Below, piece by piece: positions 1 to 7,580 of a stretch of 17,378 nt of DNA (the stretch's first letter is position 1; the number at the start of each line of letters is the position of its first letter). The notes under the pieces were generated by a model. That model was given only the letters and a program-made list of their open reading frames with translations. It did not search any database and had not been told where the DNA came from. The position numbers were made by a program, and so were the translations under genes. Source of the stretch: Clostridiales bacterium (lineage in GTDB: Bacteria > Bacillota > Clostridia > Clostridiales > Caloramatoraceae); the NCBI GenBank assembly GCA_026416355.1, contig JAOAFH010000088.1:1-17378 (forward strand). The letters run 5' to 3'.

Positions 1-650
1 GGTATATAATTATTTTTTATGAAAATATCTATTTCTTGTTCACTAAATCCACCTTCAGGGCCAATTATTATAGCAACGCTTTTTACATCATTAATTTCTT
101 TTAAAGTTTTCTTAAATCCTTTGTTTTTCTCCTTTTCATAAGGCACAAATACAACATCAAATTCATTTAACTTATTGATAGCTTCCTCAAAGTCTAATAC
201 ATCATTTACACGTGGAACAATACCTCTGTTTGATTGTTTTGCTGCTTCATATGATATCCTATTCCATCTGTCTAACTTGTTTTTCAAATCTCTTCCTTCA
301 GTTTTTACAACTACTCTCTCTGTTAAAATAGGTTGAAATTCTTTAATACCTATTTCAACACCCTTTTGAATAATTAATTCCATCTTTTGTGCTTTTGGTA
401 ATCCCTGAAATAATGTTATATTTAAATTTGATTCATTATTGTTAATAAAATGTTCTATTATTTCACACTTTATTTGTTTTTTATTAATTTCCTGTATTAA
501 ACAAATGTATTCATTTTTTTCTCCATCGCATATTTGGATTTTATCTCCTGTTTTTAGTCTTAAAACTTTTGTTGCGTGTTGATAATCTTCGCCTTCAATA
601 AAAATGTTATCATTTATGATATTATCAGTTTTTACAAAAAACTTATGCAT
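1..650 (-). CDS. rsmE: RsmE, 16S rRNA (uracil-1498-N3) methyltransferase, 3' end cut by window edge
   Basis: RsmE methylates N3 of U1498 in 16S rRNA of the 30S subunit, using S-adenosylmethionine. The visible 216 residues start with an RNA-binding PUA-like part (residues 1-75, including YQHATKVLRLK). The SPOUT methyltransferase fold follows, with KGVEIG (96-101), EAAKQSNR (135-142) and the knot motif GPEGGFS (197-203). The family is usually about 245 residues, so about 30 C-terminal residues lie beyond base 1. The ATG at 650 is preceded by a strong ribosome binding site (GGAGG at 656-660). The gene follows prmA by 18 bases with no terminator and is probably cotranscribed with it from the promoter at 1661-1688. 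The prmA-rsmE pair downstream of dnaJ is the usual Firmicutes arrangement. The family assignment is secure; the exact target base is inferred from the family. Confidence 0.95.
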   Translation of the reverse strand, partial: MHKFFVKTDNIINDNIFIEGEDYQHATKVLRLKTGDKIQICDGEKNEYICLIQEINKKQIKCEIIEHFINNNESNLNITLFQGLPKAQKMELIIQKGVEIGIKEFQPILTERVVVKTEGRDLKNKLDRWNRISYEAAKQSNRGIVPRVNDVLDFEEAINKLNEFDVVFVPYEKEKNKGFKKTLKEINDVKSVAIIIGPEGGFSEQEIDIFIKNNYI

Positions 651-668
651 TTTATCCTCCTTTTCTAA

Positions 669-1604
669 TTATTTTGCAACTATTGCTACCCATTCACCTT
701 TTTCTTTAACTTCAACAATTTCAAAATTATTTTCTTTTAGTATATTTACTATTTCATCTTTTCTATCTTTTATTATACCTGAAGATATAAATACTCCATT
801 TTCCATAATGTAGTTTTTAATAAAAGTTGATAGATAAGCAACTACATCTGCAATTATATTGGCTACAATTAGGTTTGCTTTCCCTTCAACTACATCAACT
901 AAATTTCCATGTATAATATGTACATTATCTACATTATTATATTCAACATTTAATCTTGCTGCATCAACTGCAACTTCGTCTAAATCTACACCAATGACTT
1001 CTGCTGCTCCTAACTTTGAAGCAACAATTGATAAAATACCTGAACCTGTACCAATATCAAATACTCTATCTTTTTCAGATATGTATTTTTCAATTAGTTC
1101 TATACACATACTTGTTGTTTCATGCGTACCTGTTCCAAATGCCATTCCTGGGTCTAATTCAACTATTACTTCATCTGATTTTGGTGTATATTCTTCCCAT
1201 TTAGGTTTTATAACAACTTTGTTGCCTACTTTAGTTGTTTTATAATATTTTTTCCATGCTGTTGCCCAGTCTTCTTCATTTACTTTATTTAAGATTATTT
1301 CTCCTTTTCCAATATTGATTCCTAATTCTCTTAATTCATCTAACTTTCGATTTATTTCATTTTTTATAACTTCTAGATCATCATCTTTACTAAAATAAGC
1401 TTTAACTATTGCTGCATCCTTTCCATATTCAAAAATATTAAAATCTGCGTAGTCCCATGTAAACGGTCCAGATGGTCTATCTAAAATATCTTTAGGATCT
1501 TCTATGGCAACTCCTTTTACATCATAACAATAAAATATTCCTGTTACAGGTTCTACTCCCTCACTTGTTGTTATTACTTTAATTTCTATCCATTCTCCAT
1601 TCAT
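669..1604 (-). CDS. prmA: PrmA, ribosomal protein L11 methyltransferase
   Basis: PrmA is a class I SAM-dependent methyltransferase that methylates ribosomal protein L11 at several amino groups. The 311-residue product has full family length. The N-terminal part (about 1-110) corresponds to the L11-recognition domain. The catalytic domain contains PGMAFGTGTHETT (152-164), the SAM-binding loop DIGTGSG (183-189), an acidic ribose-binding position in GVDLDE (205-210), and VANI (247-250) at the position of the catalytic N-P/I-x motif. The ATG at 1604 has a perfect AAGGAGG ribosome binding site at 1615-1621, 10 bases upstream. The gene is first in a two-gene unit with rsmE. It is separated from dnaJ by a hairpin terminator and has its own extended -10 promoter, so it need not depend on the heat-shock promoter. 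Confidence 0.96.
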   Translation of the reverse strand: MNGEWIEIKVITTSEGVEPVTGIFYCYDVKGVAIEDPKDILDRPSGPFTWDYADFNIFEYGKDAAIVKAYFSKDDDLEVIKNEINRKLDELRELGINIGKGEIILNKVNEEDWATAWKKYYKTTKVGNKVVIKPKWEEYTPKSDEVIVELDPGMAFGTGTHETTSMCIELIEKYISEKDRVFDIGTGSGILSIVASKLGAAEVIGVDLDEVAVDAARLNVEYNNVDNVHIIHGNLVDVVEGKANLIVANIIADVVAYLSTFIKNYIMENGVFISSGIIKDRKDEIVNILKENNFEIVEVKEKGEWVAIVAK

Positions 1605-1660
1605 AAAATTAAATCCTCCTTGTTATAAAATATTCTACAAATATTTATATTTACCGATAT

Positions 1661-1688
1661 ATTATAACATATACACTTAAATAGACAA
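1661..1688 (-). promoter_or_regulatory. Sigma-A promoter with extended -10 for prmA-rsmE
   Basis: On the minus strand, TTGTCT (1683-1688) and TATAAT (1661-1666) are separated by 16 bases, and TGT precedes the -10 box, giving an extended -10 element (TGTTATAAT). The -10 lies 57 bases before the prmA start codon, directly downstream of the dnaJ terminator. The promoter is predicted from sequence only. The perfect extended -10 makes it one of the better candidates in the window. Confidence 0.7.
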
Positions 1689-1697
1689 TAAACATAA

Positions 1698-1740
1698 AAG
1701 GGCTATCTCAAATAAAATTCTATTTGCTGAGATACCCCTT
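1698..1740 (-). terminator. Hairpin terminator after dnaJ
   Basis: The two arms are AAGGG-C-TATCTCA (1698-1710) and TGAGATA-C-CCCTT (1728-1740). They give 12 pairs around a single mismatch, with a 17-base loop that can add further A-U pairs. On the minus strand the stem ends in CCCTTTTATGTTTATT, a modest T-rich tail. It starts 9 bases after the dnaJ stop codon. It probably ends, or partly attenuates, heat-shock transcripts before prmA. The weak T tail means readthrough into prmA is possible. Confidence 0.68.
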
Positions 1741-1748
1741 AATTTATT

Positions 1749-2885
1749 TTAGCTATTAAAAATATCCTTTACTTTATCTGTAAATGTTTTCTTTTTATCT
1801 ACTTCTTCACCAAATTCATCAGCAAGCTTTCTTAACAAATCTCTTTGTTTTGAATTTAAATTCTTTGGAATCTCTACTTTAACAGTGGCATATAGATCTC
1901 CTCGACCAGTACCTCTAATTCTAGGAACACCTTTCCCTTTTAACTTAATAATTGTTCCTGGTTGAGTGCCTTCTGATAATGTATGTGGTACTTCTCCTTC
2001 TAAAGTTGGTACTTTTATTTCCCCACCTAAAGTTGCCTTTATGAAAGAAACAGGAACTTCACAGAATAAATCTACACCTCTTCTTTCAAACTTCTGATGT
2101 GGTTTTACCCTTAAATTAATATATAAATCTCCTGGCATACCACCTCTTATACCTGGTTCTCCTTGACCTCTTAATGGTATTGTATTTCCATTGTCAACAC
2201 CAGCTGGGATGTTTATAGAAATAACCTTTTTCTTTTTTACCCTACCTTTGCCACCACAATTTGTACATGGTGTTTCAATAACCTTTCCTTCACCATGGCA
2301 TTTATCACAAGTTGTTACACTAACAAAGCTACCAAATGGAGTATTTCGCTGCACTTTAACTTGTCCTGTTCCATGACATTTATCGCAAGTTTTTGCACTT
2401 GTACCTGGCTTTGCTCCAGTTCCATTACAAACTTCACAATCTTCATTTCGATATATCTCGATGTCTTTTTTTACTCCAAAAACTGCTTCTTCAAATGTTA
2501 ACTCTAAGTTGTACTCTAAATCCGCACCTCTTTTAGGACCACTTCTTTCTCTTCTTTGTCCAAACATTCCACCAAATATATCACCTAAATCATCAAATAT
2601 ATCGGAAAAACCTCCAAAGCCACCAAAGTTAGAGAAGTCATATCCACCAAAGCCACCTTGACCATTGAAATCAGTTGTTCCAAATTGATCATATTGAGCT
2701 TTTTTTTGTGGATCAGACAAAACTTGATATGCTTCATTTATCTCTTTAAATTTTTCTTCTGCTTCTTTATTTCCTGGATTTCTATCTGGGTGATATTTTA
2801 GTGCTAGCTTCCTAAAAGCACTTTTTATTTCATCATCTGTTGCATTTTTTTCTATACCCAATATTTTGTAGTAATCTTTAGCCAA
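1749..2885 (-). CDS. dnaJ: DnaJ (Hsp40) co-chaperone
   Basis: DnaJ delivers unfolded clients to DnaK and stimulates its ATPase in the cytoplasm. The layout is complete: a J domain at about residues 1-66 with the HPD motif in KYHPDRNPG, then a Gly/Phe-rich linker (repeated GGF/GF), four CxxCxGxG zinc-binding repeats (CEVCNGTG, CDKCHGTG, CDKCHGEG, CTNCGGKG), and the C-terminal substrate-binding and dimerisation domains. I chose a TTG start at 2885. It gives the usual family N-terminus MAKDYYKILG (378 residues) and lies a few bases after a GGTGGTGA ribosome binding site. The upstream in-frame GTG at 2897 would add VTFL-type residues not seen in the family and has no room for a ribosome binding site. 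The gene is last in the hrcA operon, 53 bases after dnaK, with a 9-bp hairpin in the gap. Confidence 0.96.
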   Translation of the reverse strand: MAKDYYKILGIEKNATDDEIKSAFRKLALKYHPDRNPGNKEAEEKFKEINEAYQVLSDPQKKAQYDQFGTTDFNGQGGFGGYDFSNFGGFGGFSDIFDDLGDIFGGMFGQRRERSGPKRGADLEYNLELTFEEAVFGVKKDIEIYRNEDCEVCNGTGAKPGTSAKTCDKCHGTGQVKVQRNTPFGSFVSVTTCDKCHGEGKVIETPCTNCGGKGRVKKKKVISINIPAGVDNGNTIPLRGQGEPGIRGGMPGDLYINLRVKPHQKFERRGVDLFCEVPVSFIKATLGGEIKVPTLEGEVPHTLSEGTQPGTIIKLKGKGVPRIRGTGRGDLYATVKVEIPKNLNSKQRDLLRKLADEFGEEVDKKKTFTDKVKDIFNS

Positions 2886-2910
2886 AAAAGTCACCACCCT
2901 TCATACATAT

Positions 2911-2932
2911 AAGGAGGGAATACTCCCTCCTT
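2911..2932 (-). other. Perfect 9-bp hairpin between dnaK and dnaJ
   Basis: AAGGAGGGA (2911-2919) and TCCCTCCTT (2924-2932) are perfect inverted repeats around a four-base loop. The hairpin starts six bases after the dnaK stop codon and ends upstream of the dnaJ ribosome binding site. No T tract follows, so it is unlikely to be a full terminator. A stem here could stabilise the dnaK 3' end, mark an mRNA processing site or lower dnaJ expression. One arm reads like a perfect Shine-Dalgarno sequence but has no start codon at useful distance. Confidence 0.6.
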
Positions 2933-2938
2933 CAAAAA

Positions 2939-4753
2939 TTACTTTTCATCTTTAACATCATAATCTGCATGAACTTCGTTATCATTTGCTGTTCCTGCTG
3001 TTTCAGTATTTTGTTGAGCATATTGTTGATATATTCTTGAAGATATTTCATAAAATTTTTGAGTTAGTTCATCAGTTGCTGTCTTTATTGCATTTACATC
3101 TGTTCCGTTTAATGCGTCTTTTATCTTTTTAATGTGTTCTTCAATTACGTTCTTTTCTTGTTCACTGATTTTACCTTCAAGTTCTTTTAATGTTTTTTCT
3201 GTTTGATATACTACTGAATCAGCATTATTTCTTATTTCAATTTCCTCTTTTCTCTTTTTATCTTCTTCAGCAAATTTTTCTGCCTCTTTTACAGCTCTTT
3301 CTATTTCTTCATCAGTTAAATTAGTTGAAGCTGTAATTGTAATATTAGCTTCTTTTCCTGTTCCAAGGTCTTTTGCTGATACATGTACAATACCATTAGC
3401 ATCAATATCAAATGTAACTTCTATTTGTGGAATTCCTCTTGGAGCTGGTGGAATACCTGATAAATTAAATCTTCCTAATGTTTTATTATCTTTAGCCATT
3501 GGTCTTTCACCTTGAAGAACATGAATATCAACTGATGTTTGACCATCTACAGCTGTTGAGAATATTTGGCTCTTTCTTGTTGGTATTGTTGTATTTCTTG
3601 GAATTAAAGTAGTAAATACTCCACCAAGAGTTTCTATACCTAATGAAAGTGGTGTTACATCAAGAAGTAATAGATCTTTCACTTCCCCAGTTAGTACACC
3701 TGCTTGTATAGCTGCACCAACTGCAACACATTCATCAGGGTTAATTCCCTTTGTTGGTTCTTTTCCTGTAAACTTCTTAACAGCCTCTTGAACTGCTGGT
3801 ATTCTTGTTGATCCACCAACTAAAACAACCTTATCTATTTGTTCTATTGATAAACCTGCATCTCTTAATGCATTTCTCATTGGTTCAATTGTTGCTTCAA
3901 CTAAGTCATGAGTTAATTCTTCAAATTTAGCTCTAGTTAATGTTAGATTTAGATGCTTTGGTCCTGTTGCATCTGCTGTAATAAATGGTAAATTAATTTC
4001 TGTAGTTAAAGAAGTTGATAATTCAATTTTTGCTTTTTCTGCTGCTTCTTTTAATCTTTGCATTGCCATTTTATCAGTTCTTAAATCTATACCGTTTTCT
4101 GCTTTAAATGTATCAACTAAATAATCTATTATCTTTTGGTCAAAGTCATCTCCACCTAAATGAGTGTTTCCGTTTGTTGATTTAACTTCGAATACTCCAT
4201 CACCAATTTCAAGTATTGAAACGTCAAAAGTACCTCCACCTAAATCGTAAACAAGAATCTTTTGATTTTTATCCATTTTGTCAAGTCCATAAGCAAGTGA
4301 TGCTGCAGTTGGCTCATTAATTATTCTTAAAACTTCAAGTCCAGCAATTTTTCCTGCATCCTTTGTTGCTTGTCTTTGACTATCATTAAAGTAAGCTGGT
4401 ACAGTTATAACTGCTTGTGTTACAGGCTCACCTAAATAAGCTTCTGCATCAGCTTTAAGCTTCATTAGAATCATTGCTGAAATTTCTTGTGGTGTATATT
4501 CTTTATCATCAATTTTTACCTTATGATCTGTTCCCATATGTCTTTTTATTGATATTATTGTCTTATCAGGATTTGTAATTGCTTGTCTTTTTGCAACTTG
4601 ACCAACAATTCTTTCTCCATTTGGTTTAAACGCAACTACTGATGGCGTTGTTCTTGCACCTTCAGAATTTGGTATTACAACTGGTTCTCCACCTTCCATA
4701 ACTGCAACACCAGTGTTAGTTGTACCTAAGTCAATACCTATAACTTTTCCCAT
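2939..4753 (-). CDS. dnaK: DnaK (Hsp70) chaperone
   Basis: DnaK is the ATP-driven Hsp70 that binds exposed hydrophobic segments, working with DnaJ and GrpE. The 604-residue product shows the phosphate-1 loop IDLGTTN (7-13), NEPTAASLAYG, the phosphate-2 loop DLGGGTFDVS, GGDDFD, the adenosine-binding GGSTRIP, the interdomain linker DLLLLDVTPLSLGIETLGG, the beta-sandwich substrate domain and a helical lid with an acidic tail. The region after IKRHMG lacks the roughly two-dozen-residue insert of Gram-negative DnaK, as expected for Firmicutes. I chose the ATG at 4753. It begins MGKVIGIDLGTTN and follows a GGAGGAG ribosome binding site at 4761-4767. A longer in-frame reading from 4783 overlaps the grpE stop and has no family counterpart. 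It is the third gene of the hrcA operon, 19 bases after grpE. Confidence 0.98.
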   Translation of the reverse strand: MGKVIGIDLGTTNTGVAVMEGGEPVVIPNSEGARTTPSVVAFKPNGERIVGQVAKRQAITNPDKTIISIKRHMGTDHKVKIDDKEYTPQEISAMILMKLKADAEAYLGEPVTQAVITVPAYFNDSQRQATKDAGKIAGLEVLRIINEPTAASLAYGLDKMDKNQKILVYDLGGGTFDVSILEIGDGVFEVKSTNGNTHLGGDDFDQKIIDYLVDTFKAENGIDLRTDKMAMQRLKEAAEKAKIELSTSLTTEINLPFITADATGPKHLNLTLTRAKFEELTHDLVEATIEPMRNALRDAGLSIEQIDKVVLVGGSTRIPAVQEAVKKFTGKEPTKGINPDECVAVGAAIQAGVLTGEVKDLLLLDVTPLSLGIETLGGVFTTLIPRNTTIPTRKSQIFSTAVDGQTSVDIHVLQGERPMAKDNKTLGRFNLSGIPPAPRGIPQIEVTFDIDANGIVHVSAKDLGTGKEANITITASTNLTDEEIERAVKEAEKFAEEDKKRKEEIEIRNNADSVVYQTEKTLKELEGKISEQEKNVIEEHIKKIKDALNGTDVNAIKTATDELTQKFYEISSRIYQQYAQQNTETAGTANDNEVHADYDVKDEK

Positions 4754-4772
4754 TTTTTTCTCCTCCTTCAAT

Positions 4773-5324
4773 TCAATTTGCAACTTTTACCATGCTATAT
4801 CTGATTATTTTATCTTTATATTTATATCCTTTTATAAACTCTTCAACTATGATATTTTGTTCTAAATTTTCATCTTCTATATGCATAACAGCATTATGAA
4901 CATTAGGATCAAATTTTTCATTTAAAGCTGGAATTTCTTCAACTCCAATCTTATTTAATGTATCTTTAAACAATTTTACTGTCATCTCTATTCCTTCATA
5001 TAAAGGAGTTTTCTCATTGGTAGATGCTAGTGCTCTTTCTAAATTATCTAATACTGGTAATAAATTTTTAATTGCTTCTGCAAAACCATCGTCATAAATT
5101 GTTTCTTTTTCTTTTTGTGTTCTTTTTCTAAAGTTATCAAACTCTGCCTTTGTTCTTTTTATTAATTCAAGATACTCTTCACATTCTTTAGTCTTTTTTT
5201 CAAGCTCGTTTAATATTTCTTGATTATTTTCCTCATTTTCATTAATTATATCTTCATTGACTTCATTAAGTTCATTTTCAATTTCATCAACATTATTTAT
5301 TGTCTCTTTAATTTCTTCCGTCAC
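4773..5324 (-). CDS. grpE: GrpE, nucleotide exchange factor for DnaK
   Basis: GrpE is a dimer that releases ADP from DnaK and so resets the chaperone cycle. The 183-residue product has a very acidic, Asn/Glu-rich N-terminus (about 1-45), a long helix with the FDNFRKRT signature (about 62-69), and the beta-wing domain, which includes the family signature around NAVMHIEDENLEQNIIVEEF and GYKYKDKIIRYSMVKV at the C-terminus. The start is GTG at 5324, preceded by AGGTGAT (5328-5334), a good ribosome binding site. It lies 13 bases after hrcA and 19 bases before dnaK, as in the classical hrcA-grpE-dnaK-dnaJ operon. Regulation is expected through the CIRCE operator at 6384-6410. Confidence 0.97.
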   Translation of the reverse strand: MTEEIKETINNVDEIENELNEVNEDIINENEENNQEILNELEKKTKECEEYLELIKRTKAEFDNFRKRTQKEKETIYDDGFAEAIKNLLPVLDNLERALASTNEKTPLYEGIEMTVKLFKDTLNKIGVEEIPALNEKFDPNVHNAVMHIEDENLEQNIIVEEFIKGYKYKDKIIRYSMVKVAN

Positions 5325-5337
5325 AATATCACCTCAA

Positions 5338-6363
5338 TTACAAGTTATTTTCAAATATTTCAGTAAGTATACATGAAATTGATTTCAATACCCCTACAAC
5401 TTTTGGGTAATCCATTCTTTTAGGTCCAATGATACCAATTGTACCAATATTCTTATCTGCTATATTGTATGTTGCTTTTACAATGCTACAATCCTTTGCT
5501 TTATCTAGTTCATTTTCACAACCTATTGACACACATAAATTGTCACTAGACTCTGAAAATATATGTGCTAAAAGTTCTTTATTCTCAATTAAAGAAAGAA
5601 AACTTCTTGCTCTATCTTTATCATCATATTCAGGGTAATCAAATATGTTTGTTGTTCCTTCTAAATATATTTCTCCATTATCTTCTTTTAAACTTTCATA
5701 AATTACAGATATAACAGCTGAAAAAATTTCACTGTATTCAATCATATAATTTTGAATATCTGAAATAACTGAAAGTCCTATGTCGTTTATTGATAAACCA
5801 ACTAATTTTTCATTAAGTATATTATTCAATTTTAATATAGTGGAATCAGTAACTTTCTTTGGAGTTTTAATTACAACATTTTTTATTATACCTGTATCTG
5901 TTACAACTACTGCTACAACATCTGTATCTGTTACCTTTATTAATTGTAATGATTTAATAAAACTTTTTTTCATTGACGGTGTAAGAACTGCAGAAGTGTA
6001 TTTAGTTACATCTGATAAAAGCTTAGTTGTTCTTTTTATTATTTTATCAATCTCATTTATTGTTGTTATTTGTAACATATATTTTATTCGTTCTATTTCT
6101 TGTGGGGTAGGATATTTTACTTCCATAATTTCATCTACATAATACCTATAACCTTTATCAGATGGCACACGTCCAGCCGATGTATGTGGTTGTTCTAGCA
6201 ACCCCAAATCTTCCAAATCTGCCATCTCATTTCTTATGGTAGCAGGACTTATATCTGTTAAATACTTTTTTGCAATAGTTCTAGAACCAACTGGTTCTGC
6301 TGTTTCTATATAATCATTTATTATTGCATGTAGTATTCTTTTTTTTCTTTCTCCTAAATCCAT
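5338..6363 (-). CDS. hrcA: HrcA, heat-shock repressor binding CIRCE
   Basis: HrcA is the repressor of class I heat-shock genes. In known cases it binds CIRCE inverted repeats and needs GroEL for activity. The 341-residue product begins with a winged-helix DNA-binding domain (about 1-75), with ERKKRILHAIINDYIETAEP, a conserved VGSRTIAKKY recognition region and SPATIRNEMADLEDLGLL, then HTSAGRVPSDKGYRYYVD. A GAF-like dimerisation domain follows. I chose the ATG at 6363, giving MDLGERKK, because AAGGGGTGG sits just upstream (6368-6376). The longer reading from 6390 would start inside the CIRCE operator. It is the first gene of the operon, so it is autoregulated through the operator at 6384-6410. 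Confidence 0.97.
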   Translation of the reverse strand: MDLGERKKRILHAIINDYIETAEPVGSRTIAKKYLTDISPATIRNEMADLEDLGLLEQPHTSAGRVPSDKGYRYYVDEIMEVKYPTPQEIERIKYMLQITTINEIDKIIKRTTKLLSDVTKYTSAVLTPSMKKSFIKSLQLIKVTDTDVVAVVVTDTGIIKNVVIKTPKKVTDSTILKLNNILNEKLVGLSINDIGLSVISDIQNYMIEYSEIFSAVISVIYESLKEDNGEIYLEGTTNIFDYPEYDDKDRARSFLSLIENKELLAHIFSESSDNLCVSIGCENELDKAKDCSIVKATYNIADKNIGTIGIIGPKRMDYPKVVGVLKSISCILTEIFENNL

Positions 6364-6383
6364 TAAATCCACCCCTTTTATTA

Positions 6384-6410
6384 TTAGCACTCTAGGAGTG
6401 CGAGTGCTAA
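6384..6410 (-). promoter_or_regulatory. CIRCE operator (HrcA binding site)
   Basis: TTAGCACTC (6384-6392), nine bases, then GAGTGCTAA (6402-6410) matches the consensus CIRCE element without mismatch. It lies between the predicted transcription start (about 6416) and the hrcA start codon, so it is an operator and is also present in the 5' end of the mRNA as a hairpin. The repressor gene directly downstream makes this a closed feedback loop. Confidence 0.97.
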
Positions 6411-6423
6411 TGTTTACGATTTA

Positions 6424-6452
6424 AAAATAACACTATTGAAATAATTTGTCAA
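6424..6452 (-). promoter_or_regulatory. Sigma-A promoter of the hrcA-grpE-dnaK-dnaJ operon
   Basis: On the minus strand a perfect -35 box TTGACA (6447-6452) is followed after 17 bases by TATTTT (6424-6429), preceded by TGT (extended -10). The expected start site, about 6416, is just upstream of CIRCE, the standard layout for class I heat-shock operons. The -35 lies 24 bases after the hemW stop codon, with no terminator between, so transcripts from lepA-hemW may also read into hrcA. Confidence 0.85.
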
Positions 6453-6476
6453 TGTATTCTAATTGTTTATTATTTT

Positions 6477-7580
6477 CTATTTTAGAAAATTAACAAAAAC
6501 TAGATTGGATAAATCTCTTCCTTTCTCAGTTAATCTTATGTTTTCTCCTTTTTTTTCAATTAGACCTTCTAATAATAATTTATCTATTTCTTTTTTAAAT
6601 ATATCATTTATATCAATTTTAAACTTGTTTTTAAATTCCAAAACACTAATCCCTTTATTCATTCTTAATCCTAAAATAATATACTCTGAAATATGTGTAG
6701 CTTCATCTATCTGTTCAATATTTTCTCTTGCTGTTTTTGTACAATTTATGTTTTTAATATATTCTCTTACATCTGCTGTATTATTAAACCTTTTATTATC
6801 AAAATATGAATGCGCACCAGCTCCAACTCCTATATATTCTTCATCTGTCCAATAAATTATATTGTGTTTACACTCATAGCCTTCTTTTGCATAGTTTGAA
6901 ATTTCATATTGATAGTAACCATATTTATTTAATAATTGATTAATTTTCTTATATATATATCTTTCTTCATCTTCATCTAGTAAATTTAATTTATTTTGGT
7001 TGTATAATTCCCAAAATTTTGTTTCTTCTTCAATAATCAAGCTATAACATGAAATATGTTCTGGTTTTAATTCCAAAACAGTTTGAAGCCCATTCATAAA
7101 TTCTTTAGCACTTTGATTAGGTAAATTATACATAATATCTATATTTATATTTTTAAACCCCAATTGTCTTGCCCAATAATAGTTTTGCAAAAATTCTTCA
7201 AAGGTATGTATTCTACCTATGGACTTTAAAATGTTATTATCTATACTTTGTAATCCAATCGACAATCTATTTATTCCAAACTCTTTTAATAATTTCAGTT
7301 TTTCTTGCGATAATGTTCCTGGATTACATTCAATTGTAAATTCTTTAGGATAAAAATTTTTTATTGTTAATAATAACTTTTTTAAATTATTTATAGATAA
7401 AATGGTGGGAGTACCCCCACCAATAAAAATAGTATCAAATTTAATTTCTTTATATAATTCTATTTCTTGAATCAATGCTTTTATATATTCATCTTGTATT
7501 GCATTATCAATTATAGAATTAAAATCGCAGTAATAACATTTACTTTTACAAAATGGTATATGAATATATAGTCCTCTCAT
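6477..7580 (-). CDS. hemW: HemW, radical SAM heme chaperone (HemN-like)
   Basis: HemW-type proteins are radical SAM family members that bind heme and pass it to membrane targets. They were long annotated as oxygen-independent coproporphyrinogen III oxidase. The 367-residue product has the iron-sulfur cluster motif CxxxCxxC (C11, C15, C18) right at the N-terminus and the SAM-binding GGGTP (54-58). The sequence GVGAGAHSYF and a C-terminal HemN_C-type domain follow. Classical HemN carries an N-terminal extension before the cysteines; here they begin at residue 11, which favours HemW. The ATG at 7580 overlaps the lepA stop by one base (TAATG), and the ribosome binding site AAGGTGG is inside lepA, so translation is probably coupled. 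lepA-hemW-hrcA is a conserved Firmicutes order. Confidence 0.93.
   Translation of the reverse strand: MRGLYIHIPFCKSKCYYCDFNSIIDNAIQDEYIKALIQEIELYKEIKFDTIFIGGGTPTILSINNLKKLLLTIKNFYPKEFTIECNPGTLSQEKLKLLKEFGINRLSIGLQSIDNNILKSIGRIHTFEEFLQNYYWARQLGFKNINIDIMYNLPNQSAKEFMNGLQTVLELKPEHISCYSLIIEEETKFWELYNQNKLNLLDEDEERYIYKKINQLLNKYGYYQYEISNYAKEGYECKHNIIYWTDEEYIGVGAGAHSYFDNKRFNNTADVREYIKNINCTKTARENIEQIDEATHISEYIILGLRMNKGISVLEFKNKFKIDINDIFKKEIDKLLLEGLIEKKGENIRLTEKGRDLSNLVFVNFLK

Noticed and set aside
604..1245. Plus-strand open frames opposite rsmE and prmA
   Set aside because: They have no ribosome binding site, read as low-complexity Ser/Thr/Ile/Phe-rich protein and lie entirely opposite genes with clear family motifs.
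2191..2661. Plus-strand open frames opposite dnaJ
   Set aside because: They are antisense shadows of the zinc-finger and Gly/Phe region; the protein is Pro/Ser/Phe-rich with no recognisable domain.
4754..4783. Longer DnaK N-terminus (MQIELKEEKK extension)
   Set aside because: It overlaps the grpE stop codon, its first codons encode the dnaK ribosome binding site, and the family begins at MGKVIGIDLGTTN.
5429..6142. Plus-strand open frames opposite hrcA (69 and 120 residues)
   Set aside because: Hydrophobic translations arise from the complement of an AT-rich gene; no promoter or ribosome binding site was found.
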